DNA from: Lytechinus pictus
Lineage: Eukaryota; Echinodermata; Echinoidea; Temnopleuroida; Toxopneustidae
Length of the DNA stretch: 64,000 nt
Assembly (NCBI RefSeq): GCF_037042905.1
Contig: NC_087252.1
Coordinates: 4,492,201-4,556,200, forward strand
Reading direction: 5' to 3'
Made by a program: the position numbers and the translations under genes
Part shown: positions 24,897 through 37,162 of the stretch, one piece after another
Position numbering within the stretch: the stretch's first letter is position 1
Layout: each line of letters opens with the position of its first letter
Notes under the pieces: model-generated
Seen by the model: only the letters and a program-made list of their open reading frames with translations
What the model was told of the DNA's origin: nothing
Databases searched by the model: none

Positions 24897-25486
24897 TTAA
24901 AGGACAAGTGCACCCGAAAAAAGTTGATTCAAATAAAAAGAGAAAAATCCAACAAGCATAACACTGAAAATTTCATCAAAATCTGATGGAAAATAAGAAA
25001 GTTATGACGTTTTTAAGTCTTGCTTAATTTCACATAATAGTTATATGCACATCCCCGTCGGTATGCAAATGAGGGAACTGGTGACATCACTCACTCACTT
25101 TTTCTTTTCTATTTCATTATATGAAATATTCTAATTTTCTCCTCATTGTCCTGTGAAAAAAAGTTTTATTTTTGCCTGAACATGTGGAATTACCATTGTT
25201 TAACATTATATGGTTCAGTCAAGTTGGTCCTTAATGTCTTGAAATAATGTATAAATCAAACAATAAAAAACAAAAGAAATAGTGAGTGAGGGGCATCATC
25301 GAATCTCACATTTGCATGTAACTAAATTGTGCATTTACTATTTTTTTTGAAAAATAAGCGAAAGTTTTAAATGTCATAACTTTCTTATTTTACATCCAAT
25401 TTTGATGAAATTTTCAGCATTATGCTTGTCTGATTTTTCTCTATTTATTCAAATCAACATTTTTCTGGGGTGGACTTCATCTTTAA
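24897..25486. mobile_element. TTAA-ended MITE, second family
   Basis: Starts TTAAAGGACAAGTGCACCC and ends GGGTGGACTTCATCTTTAA. Internal palindromic halves (GATGGAAAATAAGAAAG and CTTTCTTATTTTACATCC). Confidence 0.85.
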
Positions 25487-25929
25487 AATTAAAAATAGGG
25501 GGTATGGGAATATATGCCAATGTATTCTTGATATGCCTATTGGGATAGAGGGCCCAAGCTATGACAGATAATGCATTTATACTAAAGACACTTGCTAGAG
25601 AAAGAGTTCTAAATCAGTTTTGTTGAAAGTGCAACATTTGCTATCAGTAATATGTACGGTTCCTTTATGCAACATGCATAGCGAGCAAAGCATACAACAT
25701 AATGGCATGGTATAAGGGGCCCCCTGGCAAGCTTTTGAATGAGGCCTTTTAATTGGCCCTAAAACTGCTATAATTTAAGTAAACAACATACATAAAGTCT
25801 ACAAATTCAACACAATTAATGAAAAAATATATATATTTTATTCATTTTTGTTTTCAAATCCGCTTTCCATGCACACAACATGGCACGTGCATTTCTTATT
25901 AAGAAACCTGCATGCGAAAGCAATGACCT

Positions 25930-26449
25930 AGCTTGTGTCCTTAAATTGGAAAAAACACAAGAAGCGAAATAATCCCTTTACAGAAACTATGATAGTGTAC
26001 ATGTAAGGATCTATCAAAAAATACGATTCTTGAACAAACATAAGGGAATGACCTTCAATTGAAGAGAGCTGCAGTTGCATTGTCAGACAGTCCCAGATCT
26101 TCAATAACAAGAGCTTCATGTTGTTTTGGTGAAGGACATTTCATTATTTTTTCTTTAGCTCGCTTTTATTGAATAAGGTAAAAAAAAAAAAGATTCTTGA
26201 ACAAATGACCGAATGTTCTTCTGTCACATATGGTAGCAGATTGCCGTCGACCTTCAGTAATGAGAGCTCCATGCTGCTTTGGTGAGTGACCTTTCATGAT
26301 TTTCACTTTTTCATTCTATGATGTCGAAAAATATAATTCTTGATTTAAAAAAAATCATGGAATAACCTTCTATCAACGCCAGTTACAGTTACATATACAG
26401 ACTTTGTATGAAGAGAGCTCCATGTTCTGGTGAGTGGTGTACCCAGTAT
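25930..26449 (-). repeat. Degenerate ~150-200 bp triplication in the CCDC15 3' UTR
   Basis: Three diverged copies follow one another downstream of the CCDC15 stop. Each carries ATTCTTGA (near 26030, 26190 and 26335), an AATGACC/ATAACCTTC block, and GAGAGCT.CATG..GTTTTGGTGA (ending near 26130, 26290 and 26435). The last unit abuts the stop codon, so the array probably lies in the 3' UTR. Copies are too diverged to be recent. Confidence 0.55.
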
Positions 26450-29400
26450 TCATCCGGTATCATTGAGTGTGAGGACAGAAGCAAGTGCCTTGGCATAAGC
26501 TGAAATGGAGAACGAAAGTAATAAAAAATTTGATTACATGAGAACTAAAATAGAATCGTAACTACTTACTTTTCTTTTTAAATTGCAGATTTCAAATAAT
26601 ATCTACCTAAAAATAGTGAACCAATGACAATAGTTACATTTATATAGTGCTTCATACATAATGTTTTTAATGCTTAACATTGCAATTATTCAATTCCATT
26701 CAATTTATTCAAATTCCTTTCAATAAAAACACAAGATACAATATCAGAGAAATACATAATTGGTAACAAAGCAATTAAATATACATTAATACAAAATGAA
26801 ATTTGGGAGAATGTAAAAGACCGAAACAGCTTGACGAGGCAGACCCCGAGTGCCATCATGGCAATACATACATTGGCATGATGAAACAAAACAAAAGAAA
26901 TAAAAGACTGGATCAAATTGATACTGAATCAACCATATTTATAACTGTCATACCTTTAGGATTCTTATAGAAGATGCAGTTATTAGCACACGTCTCTGGA
27001 TTGGCATCCCATACAGATGGTCCGCAGGCACACAGGGGCGGAGGAGTGATGCCTAATAACTTGATACGCTCTTTCATCATTGCTCGCAGTGCATGGATAA
27101 ACCTGTAAATTATTCACACAAAGTCAATTTTAAAAGTAAATTCTACATGTGGCAACAACACAAGAGTTAGAAAAGAAACCCAAAATGACCACCCAAGAAA
27201 GTATTTACCCAATGAGTCCATGATTCTACTCTCGGAGAGATGAAAATATTGTACAATGCCTACTTAGCTTGCTGTACACAAGCAAATGGGAGGCTGAATG
27301 TCAAACATTCGTACCATTGCACGGCTTTAGGAGGTGACGTCACAATACGATTTAATTCATTGCGCTCAATACGCGTATAGCCTGCTGGCTAAATGCGCAA
27401 TGCTTCCCAAGGTCATGTGCGCTTGTGGGATTTTGCTTTTAGCTTTCAATGTTTTTGCTCCCTTTTCATAGATTACTGCTGGGAAAAACTCTTGTTTTTA
27501 AAAAATATTTTTGCTAAATTCCGAGGCGTTGTACAACACAAATAGGGAATATTCATATTCGTGCAATGGTGCGAGATTTCGCATTCGGTGAAAGAGACGC
27601 TCTATTCAACTCTGCTAGCGCCTCGTTGAATCTTTCTTTCTTGAATCTTTCTTTCACCTCATGCGAAACCTTGCATCATCGCACTCATGCCTATTTGCTA
27701 TTTGTATACTATCATGGCATTTTGTGCCAGATAGACCTGTCATAATCTAAGCCAAATTGATACACAGTCCCAAACATGCTTAAGTGTGTTGGCTTTTTAG
27801 CATAGATTCCACTATTTCACAGAAGTTTAGTTTGATAAACTTGGGGAGACCTACAATGATATCGTAACAATTAACCTTCAGTTCACTACAGAATTATTGA
27901 GGTATAAAACTAGTATTCATGGTCACAATTTACGCAGTTCAATGGATCCTCTGCTTTTACAGATCCCATCCTTCAAAATGAAAGTAACGCGAGGTGATCG
28001 AGCAGTTGCTTGTGCAGCCCCTAAGCTCTGGAATAGCTTACCCCTGGAAGTTAGGGAAGCACCATTCGTAAACAACTTTAAATAAAAGCTCAAAACACAT
28101 CTATCTAATCAATAACAAGCTTTTTAGGAGTCCTAAATAGCACAGTAGAATATATACTTTATGGAATAGTTTCTGCGCTCTATAAATTTATATATCATTA
28201 TTATTATTTAAAAAAAATGATTGCTTACTGCAACTACTTTAGTTTAGATTAATTCCAAAGTCCTGTACAATAATCCTGCTTTTGATGCCATCCAAGAATA
28301 TTTACATGACTTTTTAATTTCTTCTTCAGTTGGTTTATAAACATATCTACATGTAGATGTTGGTTGAAAGTTATAGCTGATATAAAATTGTTCATTTTGA
28401 GTCTGCAATATGATGAAACAGCAGTAGGTGACAGCGCCGTTACCAATGTTATCATGCTGTCATGAACATAAATTCCCCATGAAAACTGAAGCTTGACAGT
28501 CTACTCAATCTCAACCGCTACAACCATACCTCTTTGTTTCTTTATTCTTTTGTCTGAGTCTAGTCTGTATCCTGTGAATTTCTTCAGTTTCTTCTGCTTC
28601 TCTCTGTTTCCTATCGTAGTCTGTCTCTCTCATGATGTCAGGTGGGTGACTCATCAGATGTGATTGGTGCTCTACCTCATGTCTCTCCTGCTCCTTGGCT
28701 TTCTTCAACCTGCAAAATAAAATTCAAAAGTTGTATTGCCACACGTGCCTATAATCATGCCTATAATCCAAGCTAGATGGTGGGGGGAGGGGTAGTCTGC
28801 TGTGCAAACCCTTCACTCGAGTAAAGGGTCTGAATTGCAGCCTACTCATGCGTTGTGTACTGAAGGCCCTCCTGAATTGAAACAGCAAGTTTTGTATGTG
28901 CTAGTCTTTGTGTGGAGACACACTCGTTGATCAAAGTTTCAATCAGGGTCTGGGCCTGCAGACTAGTGGGGGGGGGGTCAGATGCAGGAAAATTTGATGC
29001 AGGATTTTAAATCAGCATCAGAAATATACTACGAGGGCGACTTTGCCCTCATGACAGCCAAAATTGCCCTAAAATTCTCATAATGGAATGCTTAAGGCAA
29101 ACATCTTTCCTTAAGTCCCCCAAGATTAGTCACAAACTATATAGACCTTATGCCCATGACGTCATATTCTCAGTGTCGTCCCTTAGAGGATATAGGAATA
29201 TGTGTAAATGGAGTTATCAGTGATGCAGCAGCAGCAAATCACCAATGCATGCAGGGAAATTGCATCAGCTTCTGAGATGGCAGCGTGATGTGAATGCATA
29301 AGGTCTATATTCAAGATTAAATGTTTCCTCAATAACCCAGAAGCAACATACCAGGATCATGCAAATCAGGGCTCCGTCTTACAAAGAGTTACGATTAATC

Positions 29401-32400
29401 CGATCAACCTCAACTATATGGAAATCTATCTACATGTATGTCACATATTTGTCTACTGTACAGGAAATTGCAAAATGTCCTTTGAAAACAAAGAGAAGCA
29501 CACTGAATTTTTAAGAAAATGATGGATGTATGAAAATATGTCATATCTAGAATATATTATGAACATGCATTTAAGATGTTGACTTTGCTGGCTTTCCCTA
29601 GTTGTGATTGATTGGATCAATTGCAACTCTTTGTAAGACAGGACCCTGTTTTACTACAAACTGCCTGAAATTAGGCTCGATTATGTTAACACACAATGTG
29701 CACTGAACAATGAACAATATCAAGCCAGAATAGGACTGGGAGTGTTTCATGAAACAAAGTCAGTGATTTCCAGCGAAAAACTAGCTCTGAACCAATCAGA
29801 TGCATTGATTTCAGTAGCTTATAACTATTTGTTTCATGAAATGCTCCCCTGAAATCAGGCAAAAGCCTTGAAGACTGGCATCACTATACTTACTCCTGCA
29901 TCTTCTTGTGATGTGTTTTTTTTCTCATGTTCTCTCTGACTTGTTCTCTTTCTATGTCCATGTAGAGTCTCCTGTACATTGAGAACTGCATACCATGCTG
30001 CCATAAAGAAAAGAGAAAAGTAAAGTTAGTTCACCAAAATAAGGATACAAACCCTCTCGTAATCTTCGTTCAATCACTGACACATGCAGACTTTACATTC
30101 CCTTGTCAAAACTCTCCTCTGACGAAAAGTTTTGCTGTAGCAGCTGCCAAGACTTGGAATGCCATCCCTCTTCCAATAAGAAATGCTTCCAGTATTCTTA
30201 GCTTCAAATCTTCCCTTAAGACATACCTTTTTCCTCAATAATTAATTTCCCTTTTTATCTTGAATATTGTGGTTAGTATTGCAAATGTTAAATTATTTTC
30301 ATACATTGTACGCGCTATGGTACTTTTTGTTTTTAGCGCCTCTAAATATCCATTATTATTATTATTATTATTAAAATATATTTCAGTTCAAGGAAATTAT
30401 CAATCAACTTTTGGTCGAAAATCAAACCACAATTATGAGTACAGTACATTATAAATATGGTAGAGTAGTTAGAGTCTGCATGTATTCTTGGGACCACAAA
30501 AATTTGTACGTTGGACTCCAGGGTTGGGCTCAATTACAAAGTAAATGATCAATAACGTAATTAATTAAATTTTTAGAGTAATTGTTATTGTATTTGAAAT
30601 TTTGAAAGGGAAAGTAATTGTAATTGAAAAAAAAATGTAGTTGACTTCAATTAATGTCAATTACTTTCAATTACATTAAATTACTTTACAATAAAATTAC
30701 TTAATGTATGATTTAATCTAATGACCTTTTTTCATGTTAACTGCTTCAGCATCAAAGAGTGTAATAAGCAGAATACGCGCTCTTTAACAGAAACCATCTT
30801 GTCAGTCTCTCTGTAACTTAGAATTATATTGAAATAGGTGGTGCTAGTACATACAGAATACAAACTGATTTCATGTACATGTATGACTTTTATAGAAAGT
30901 AATTCTAATTATAATTGACAATTGAAAAAAAATTAATTTTATTGAAAATTAATTGTAATTAAACATTTCTTCAATTACGTAATTGCAATTGTAATTGAAA
31001 AAAGTAATTGAGCTCAACCCTGTTGGACTCGGTGAAATGCAACAAACAACTGTTTTGCACGTTATAGTCTGAAAACATGCTTCTTGTGGAAGGTCTAAAG
31101 CGGCATCATGTCAAAAAAGAGGGGACGGGTCATCATGTGCCCCTTTGCCCCCTGGACTGGATCCGTGCCTGTTTAAGAAAACCGAATAAGTGAAAACCTT
31201 GCGCACTGCAGTGCTAATGGTTTAGCAATGACCCCCCATCGCAGTAACATGTAACCCTCACCTGTCTTCTAAGCTCTTCAGCTACCACACCTGGGTTGAC
31301 CTCTGGCACATGACCCTTGACCCCATCAGCCATTATGACATGACCTTTGACATCTCCACCACCATTGTAATGGCTGTAAGGTATATCTTCCTGTGGATCA
31401 ACTCTGAGGTTTGTCGAGTCAGTCTCAGGGTGAAGACCCTGAAGGTCACCCATGTCTTCTTGGTCCCCGTGTCCATGGTAATGACCTTCGACCCTTGAAC
31501 TTTGCTGAGGTGACCTCTGAAGTCTGGGGGCAAAGGTCACATGCTTGGACTTTGCAACCTCTCCTGCTTCTCTGATCTGGTGGTGTGGGTCACTCCCACT
31601 GCTCTCATCATAGAGTCCTTCTTCTATGGCGTCATGGACAAGTCTTTTATCGCTCTCAGTGGTTGCAGTCGTCTCAAGGTCAGCGACCCAAGATGTAGAA
31701 TCCGTTGGATTGCCATCAGCTTCCTTCAAATAGGATGTTTCCCATATACCACCTGGAACAGTATGATGATCAATCTGCAATATAATGAAAGCCAAAAAGA
31801 AGAAAATTGAGAAATGGGATACAACTGACTTTCTCACGTGAACTGTATTAGTAAAAGATTGAACACCAAGAACTGATTCTCTATTTCATTAAAAAATGTA
31901 ACTTTACCAGCACAAACTATGTGAAGAATTGCCATTGACAAAAATCTTATTTCAAGCAATACCTACATGTACATGGCTTTTCTAAAAGGTCGACTTTGTA
32001 CATGCAATTCTTGTTACCTTTGCAAACACCCGAGGACCGTATTACAAATGTTTTCAGCACTAACTGAATTGTCAGATCTGACAATTTCAGAGATATCCTT
32101 TGACTGACTGAGAATCACTGGTCATCTACTGTTAACAAGTATGGTAGCAAGTCAGAGAATGGCAGCTTGTCTATATTGACAACTTTCACTGCACTGCCAA
32201 GGGCTCTGTCATCCACAATAATCAATGGAATCAATAAGGAAATCAGGTGGGTGTTTCAAAAAGCTGTTTGTAAGTTAAGAGCGACTCTAAGAACGACTGG
32301 AGATCCTTTCTTTTGGCGATCCTTTCTTCTGGTACGCACCATTGGCGATTGTTTAGCGAGTAAGAAAGGATCACCTGTCGTTCTTAAAGTTGCTCTTAAC

Positions 32401-35400
32401 TTACGAACAGCTTTATGAAACGGCCCCCTGCTCCATGATCAATTGTTTTTTCTTATGTTACGGGGCCCGTTTAATAAAGCTGTTTTGTAAGAGCGACTTT
32501 AAAAAGGACTGGCAAACCTTTGCTAAACCATAGCCAATTAACATTTACCACAAGAAAGGATCACTAGTCGTTCCTAAGTTACAAACAGCTTAATGAAACA
32601 CCGACCTGGTTTGAATGCATGTGGAAATATAGAGTATGCGAGTATTGACCACTTCTATTGAATCAAAATATTCTTCATACTGTACTTGTCATACCTTAAC
32701 AATAATAGCGCATATCACTGCCAAATGCGTCCCTTTTGAAGGAAACAGTATGAGCATTTTTTACCTTAGGCTTGATTGCCAGCTGTTTGGCAGCCAAATC
32801 ACGCTTAGCCTTCTGCACCAGTCTCCTTGTCATTCCAGCCTGTTCTCTGACCTGCTGCCCAACAGCCAGTCCCCTATCACCTTGTCCATCACTCCCCCAG
32901 GCCTCTGGGGTCGGCTTGGGAGCATCCCGACCTATGGCATGGGGCTCGCTATTCTGGTAGATACAAGTGTCTTTGCGATGAGAGAGAATGTTGGCCGAGG
33001 GTGTAGTGCGGTGGACGACTCGACCTTGCAAATTCACCTTAGTGAGAGGAATATGAAAGATAGGGAAACAATTTTCAATTCAATTTCGTTTACATATCCA
33101 CAATCCAACATGTACATGTACTGCATATCACATCTTTTTTTAGTCATCATTCAGTTGTACATGAGACTTTTAATTTAATAAATATCAATTATCATTCAAT
33201 CAATATCATTACCATCTTAAGCAATGATTCCTAATTTCAAAAAGTAAATGACCAAATCCACTTTTTCTTTACTCCTCAAATCATCAAGGTAAGCTTTACT
33301 GAAAGTGATCTGGTAAAACTTTATTACCGCCAAGGGTAACGGGTTATAGGAGAAAATAAAAATGGCAAATTCCTGCCATCATTTTTGTATACCTTGTATG
33401 GTTTCTTCAAACTTTCACCGCTCTGTTTTTATTATTTTTGCCTTAAAATTATAAGTTAATCAACTCAATTTATTGCCAAGGTTGGATTCTGTTCTAAGAT
33501 GGCAAATACAGAAGGATCCTAAATTAAAAAAACCAAAAACAAAACACTTACCGCTTGAAAAGACTCTTGGAGTTGTTTCTGTTTCTTAATCCGTTGCAGT
33601 TCCCTGACCCTTGACCTTACTTCCTGTCTGAATTTTGCAAGCTTCGCTTCTTTCTCTGCTTGTAGCAAATGCAGACGTTCTTCCTCATATTGGGCTGACA
33701 CCTACCAGGGGACACAAAATGTACAAAATAAAAAAGATGAAAAAAAAAATTCAAATGGTCACGAGATTAGGATGTGCAGGTAGCAATCAAAGGAAAAAAA
33801 TGGACATGACATTTTCTCCCAAACAGAAAAGTGAGCACAAGCGTGGAGTGCAAGCATAATATTATTCTATAGGTCTAAAGTTAAGTAACCTGAAAGTTCA
33901 ATTTTCAATTCATTTTTTTCTTCAAAATTTGCGATATTCAACTTCTTCCTTTTATTCACTCATTCACTATTTCTTATTTTTCTTTTCTGCTCATCATTCT
34001 GACTTCCTCCACTTTTATCTCTTTTTGGTGCCAAAAATAGGGGATCCCACAACTTCAGCCTCCTGGATCTTCTTTATGTTTAACTACATAATTATCACAA
34101 ATATCATTTTGAGAGAAAAATGCAGATACTACAAAATTGCAAATTTCATAACAAAATGTTCTCATCTCATGGAACATTGTCTAAATAGATGTCAGAAATT
34201 ATCCTGCCAAAACCTTTTATTTACCTACTTCTGTGAATTCTCATTTGAATGACATAGTATTCATTTATTACTTTGTTTTTCCTGTTTTTAATTTTACATG
34301 TTCATATATGATCAAGATAATTAGATATGTATTTTTTGTTCAATTATTTACCAATTCATTAATTCGTATCTGTCTAGGCCTAGATCTATTTATTTAATTT
34401 CATGATTTTCTAGCCCCCGGCCTCTTTTGCTCAGTTGGTCTCCTTCTGCTTACAACTACCGGGTATCTCTCCACTGTCTCTATCTTACACTCTCTTCCAA
34501 AAAGCTTAACTTCCTTCCCAAGTTCTTTCTTTTAAAATTTTTGACTTTTTGGTAATTTTTCTAACAAAATAATCATTGATGATTTACTTGCGTAAATTTC
34601 CATTTAAAGTCTTTAGTCAAACAAAAACAGTTGAAGTGGAAAATTTAATTTACAGAAATAGTCTTGGTCTACTCCGATGTAAATCTAGAATGACTAAACT
34701 TAAGAAGGTTCTAACAGTTAGATCTCTGACTAGATCTAACGTTAGATCTAGATCGAGATTATGTACTATGGTCTATTTAGGCCTAGCCTAGTCTCTCCAT
34801 ACACAAATAAAAAACATAAAAGAAAAGAAAAAAATGAAAATAAAAGAAACAAACAACCAGGGTGACCAGACGTCCCGTATTTTGCTCCTGTGTCCCGGCG
34901 TCCCGACAAACCCTTCCTGGGACACATATTTGTCCCATATTTCAGAATATTGAACAAATTATAATTAATACATACATGTATAGAAAAGTGAAGAATTTTC
35001 ATCAAATAACCAACAGTTGACGAAGCAGAGATGACAATAAAATCGATAACTGTTAATTTTTGCAAGTTCTGCGGTGATTTTTTTGTTACCCAATACATTA
35101 CAAACGAACTGGCCTCCTGCCTGTGTGTGGCTGGCTACTATAGCTAGGCATGTAAGAACGGAGCAGATTCTCAATGGTGCGAAAAATCTCACATGATAAA
35201 CAGTTTTTCCACCAAAATAATCACAAAATCGGCAGGAATTTTTATAATTATATTATGGATTCTCAGATTACTGATTTGGTGATGTAATCGGAGGAGAAAG
35301 TTATTGAGTTGTTGCAGCTTTCGTTTTGAGTCTTGTTGTGATCGGTGCGAACTTGTAATGGGATGAGAGATGCCTGTGTGTGATGCTGTGAAGTTTGAAA

Positions 35401-37162
35401 ATGTTTTATTTTGAATTTTATTCATTTCTAAAACATTTTTAGTTTTTTAAGATTTTTTTTTTGAAAATACATTTTTTTTTAATATCATTATCGATTTTTG
35501 TTAAGATTGGATTTTTTTGTTTGCTTAAAGTTTGAACTTTTCCTCTCTCTTTTCTATCCTTATTCCTGCTTGACTTTTTTTGTTCCATATATCTTTATTT
35601 CAAATCTTTCCTGTCTTTCTCTCTCTGTTCATTTTACTTCTTTCCTTCATCTATTTATTTCCCTTTTTATTTCCTTCATTCTTTCTTTCCTTAAACTTGT
35701 CTTTGCTTTCTTCTCCACCTTCCTCTCCCTTTTCTTTTTGTTCTTTCTCTCCTTCCATTATTTTCTTTCTTTTTTTCATTCTCTTATCCCTTCATTCTTT
35801 CCTCCCTCTCTTTAATTTATCCTTTCTTTCTTTATTTTTTCCTTCCAATTCTTTTCCCTTATTCTTTCCTTCCTCCCTTCCTCTTTCTTTCAAAGAATAG
35901 AGGAAACATTTTCTTTCCTTCATTCTTTAATTTTTTCTTCCTCTTGTTTTCTTACTTTCTTTTTTCCTATCCTTTATTTTTTTTCTTTGAACTTCACACA
36001 TTAATTCCCAGTCTTTCTTTTTCTTTCTTTATTCATTTCAAAGAATGACGGAAACCCTTTTTTTTCTTTCATTCTTTTCTTATTCTAACTTTCTTTCTTT
36101 TTTTTTTCTTGTTTCCTTCATTTTCATTGTCATTTTCCCCTTCATTTTTTCTTCTTTTCCTCTCAATTAATCTCTTTTCTTTTCTTTCTCTCCTTCATTC
36201 TTTCAATTTCATTCACACTTTCTTCCTTTTCTTTATATTTTTTGTGCAAGTCTAACACTGTGGTCTGTGTAGCCTTATTTGTTGATTTTTATTTACTAAG
36301 AATAAGACCCAGTTCGGTCGATCCGCTCATGCAGCATGCTTTGTTGTCCCATATTTCATTTAATGAAATCTGGTCACCCTGGCCCTGCAAACAACAGAAG
36401 AAGAAAGGTCTAATTTATTGAAAAAAAAGAATGAGAGAGAAAAGGAAAATGCAACAACAACAAAAAAAGTTTAAAAATTAGATCGAACAGTTAACGTTAG
36501 ATCTAACTTAAGTTAACAGTTACTAGATCTATTCTAAAGACGTTACGTTGGCATAAAATTACCTCAGGCGATGTTCGTGCAGGCTCCACTCCACTTCACT
36601 ACCGCTACACTACGCTCCACCTACTAGTGTAGCGGTAGTGAAGTGGAGTGGAGCCTGCACGGACATCGCCTGAGGTAGCATGAAATCTGACTAAGTCTGA
36701 TCGAATGAGAAAGAAAAAGAAAACTCAAAAATATGAAACTTTGAAAGAAGCTATCAAATTCTTTAATAAAAGCTGAGGTAAAAATAGTCAATTCTCACTG
36801 GTTGCCATCAAAGGTCAAAACCAAGGAAAGAAGAAGCTTTCATTTTCACTGTCAGTGTCAGTAACCAAACGTCGTGGGATCTGCTCGAGCCCCAGGGCCA
36901 GGCACAACCCACAACGCCCATGTTCAACACAGCCATGGCTCGCCAGTCATCCCGGCCCGACGAGACCCCGTGCGATGCGCGATGCCGATGGAGCTTTAAA
37001 AAAATGCAAACTTACCACGGCTGGGAATGCGTCATTATCATTTTGTGGACAATGCTCAACCCAAGCACCAACTGGAACAATTTCATTCGGTCGTCTGTCA
37101 AGGATCCGCTGTGTTTGACGGTGAAATTTACTATTTTTCGGTCTATAAACTTTAGAATTCAT
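26450..37162 (-). CDS. CCDC15: Coiled-coil domain-containing protein 15 (CCDC15), complete, 8 exons
   Basis: Minus-strand exons 37016-37162, 33552-33701, 32765-33037, 31262-31774, 29894-29997, 28530-28709, 26954-27102 and 26450-26499 (TGA) join in phase: 1566 nt, 521 aa. Residues about 28-36 (IVPVGAWVE) match the N-terminal motif I recall for human CCDC15. Exon 2 is a basic coiled coil (KFRQEVRSRVRELQRIKKQK). Exon 5 has the block YRRLYMDIEREQVRENM. Exon 7 has PPPLCACGPSVWDANP then ETCANNCIFYKN, a CxC-x11-CxxxC array conserved with the human C-terminus. The human protein is about 950 aa; its long repetitive LPKDQ-type centre is missing here, where exon 4 (171 aa, His/Asp/Gly-rich) takes its place. 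CCDC15 is reported as a centriole inner-scaffold protein controlling centriole length and integrity. The start at 37162 (AAATATGA) is chosen over an in-frame ATG at 37270. Confidence 0.92.
26610..26935. repeat. SINE-tail-like repeat fragments in the last CCDC15 intron
   Basis: TAGTTACATTTATATAGTGC matches the tail of the SINE at 3718-4075. It is followed by an AATTCCATTCAATTTATTCA stretch that resembles the one at 43290-43550. No coding exon was seen. Confidence 0.4.
27860..28205 (+). mobile_element. 5'-truncated LINE: C-terminal end of a reverse-transcriptase ORF
   Basis: From about 27897 the plus frame reads SFKMKVTRGDRAVACAAPKL then WNSLPLEVREA and ends with an in-frame stop. This is the typical C-terminal motif (..RAFSVAAPKLWNSLP..) of CR1/Rex/Jockey-type LINE ORF2 proteins. 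A short 3' UTR ending in (ATT)n follows. Catalytic domains are missing, so it is dead on arrival. It lies in a CCDC15 intron, opposite strand. Confidence 0.75.
29369..29647. mobile_element. MITE with CGTCTTACAAAGAGTTACGA ends, copy 1
   Basis: GTCTTACAAAGAGTTACGAT on the left and GCAACTCTTTGTAAGACAGG on the right are inverted. The same family is at 42480-42753 and 47084-47354. Confidence 0.75.
29738..29848. repeat. Short palindromic element
   Basis: GGGAGTGTTTCATGAAAC on the left is mirrored by GTTTCATGAAATGCTCCC on the right. 111 bp, in a CCDC15 intron. Confidence 0.6.
30040..30375 (+). mobile_element. 5'-truncated LINE 3' end, second copy
   Basis: One frame reads KSFAVAAAKTWNAIPLPIRN then SFKSSLKTYLF before a stop, the same ORF2 C-terminal signature as at 27860-28205 but a different family member. 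It ends in (ATT)n near 30353-30373. In a CCDC15 intron. Confidence 0.7.
30519..31022. mobile_element. hAT-type non-autonomous element, 8-bp target duplication
   Basis: Inverted ends CAGGGTTGGGCTCAATTAC and GTAATTGAGCTCAACCCTG, flanked by the perfect 8-bp duplication TTGGACTC (30511-30518 and 31023-31030). 504 bp, interior rich in GTAATTGAATT. The 8-bp duplication points to the hAT superfamily. Confidence 0.9.
32246..32426. mobile_element. Palindromic MITE, same family as 2721-2890
   Basis: GTGGGTGTTTCAAAAAGCTG to CAGCTTTATGAAACGG. It carries the AAGAAAGGATCACCTGTCGT block and an internal CCTTTCTT duplication. Confidence 0.65.
32462..32606. mobile_element. Palindromic MITE, third copy of the family
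   Basis: CCGTTTAATAAAGCTGTTTT to AAACAGCTTAATGAAACACC, with AAGAAAGGATCACTAGTCGT inside. Confidence 0.6.
34858..36381. mobile_element. 1.5-kb DNA element with CAGGGTGACCAGA inverted ends and a CT-rich core
   Basis: CAGGGTGACCAGACGTCCCG on the left; TGTCCCATATTTCATTT..TCTGGTCACCCTG on the right. No clear target duplication. The core 35510-36230 is an approximately 720-bp pyrimidine tract (TTTC/TTCC); the 105-aa Ser/Phe-rich ORFs in it are artefacts. It lies in CCDC15 intron 1. Confidence 0.7.
36560..36677. repeat. Near-perfect hairpin, 52-bp arms
   Basis: Arms 36560-36611 and 36626-36677 pair at 51 of 52 positions with a 14-base loop. The outer end reads TACCTCAGGCGATG. In CCDC15 intron 1, about 340 bp from exon 1. 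Confidence 0.85.

Noticed and set aside
27897..28085. 62-aa ORF as a host gene
   Set aside because: Motif AAPKLWNSLP is the C-terminal end of LINE reverse-transcriptase proteins; it is a truncated LINE copy.
31214..31837. 207-aa minus ORF as a separate gene
   Set aside because: Its central part is CCDC15 exon 4 with good splice sites and matching phase; the ends are intron read-through.
35498..35900. 105-aa Phe/Ser-rich frames
   Set aside because: Artefacts of the CT-rich tract; hydrophobic only because of TTC/TCT/CTT codons.
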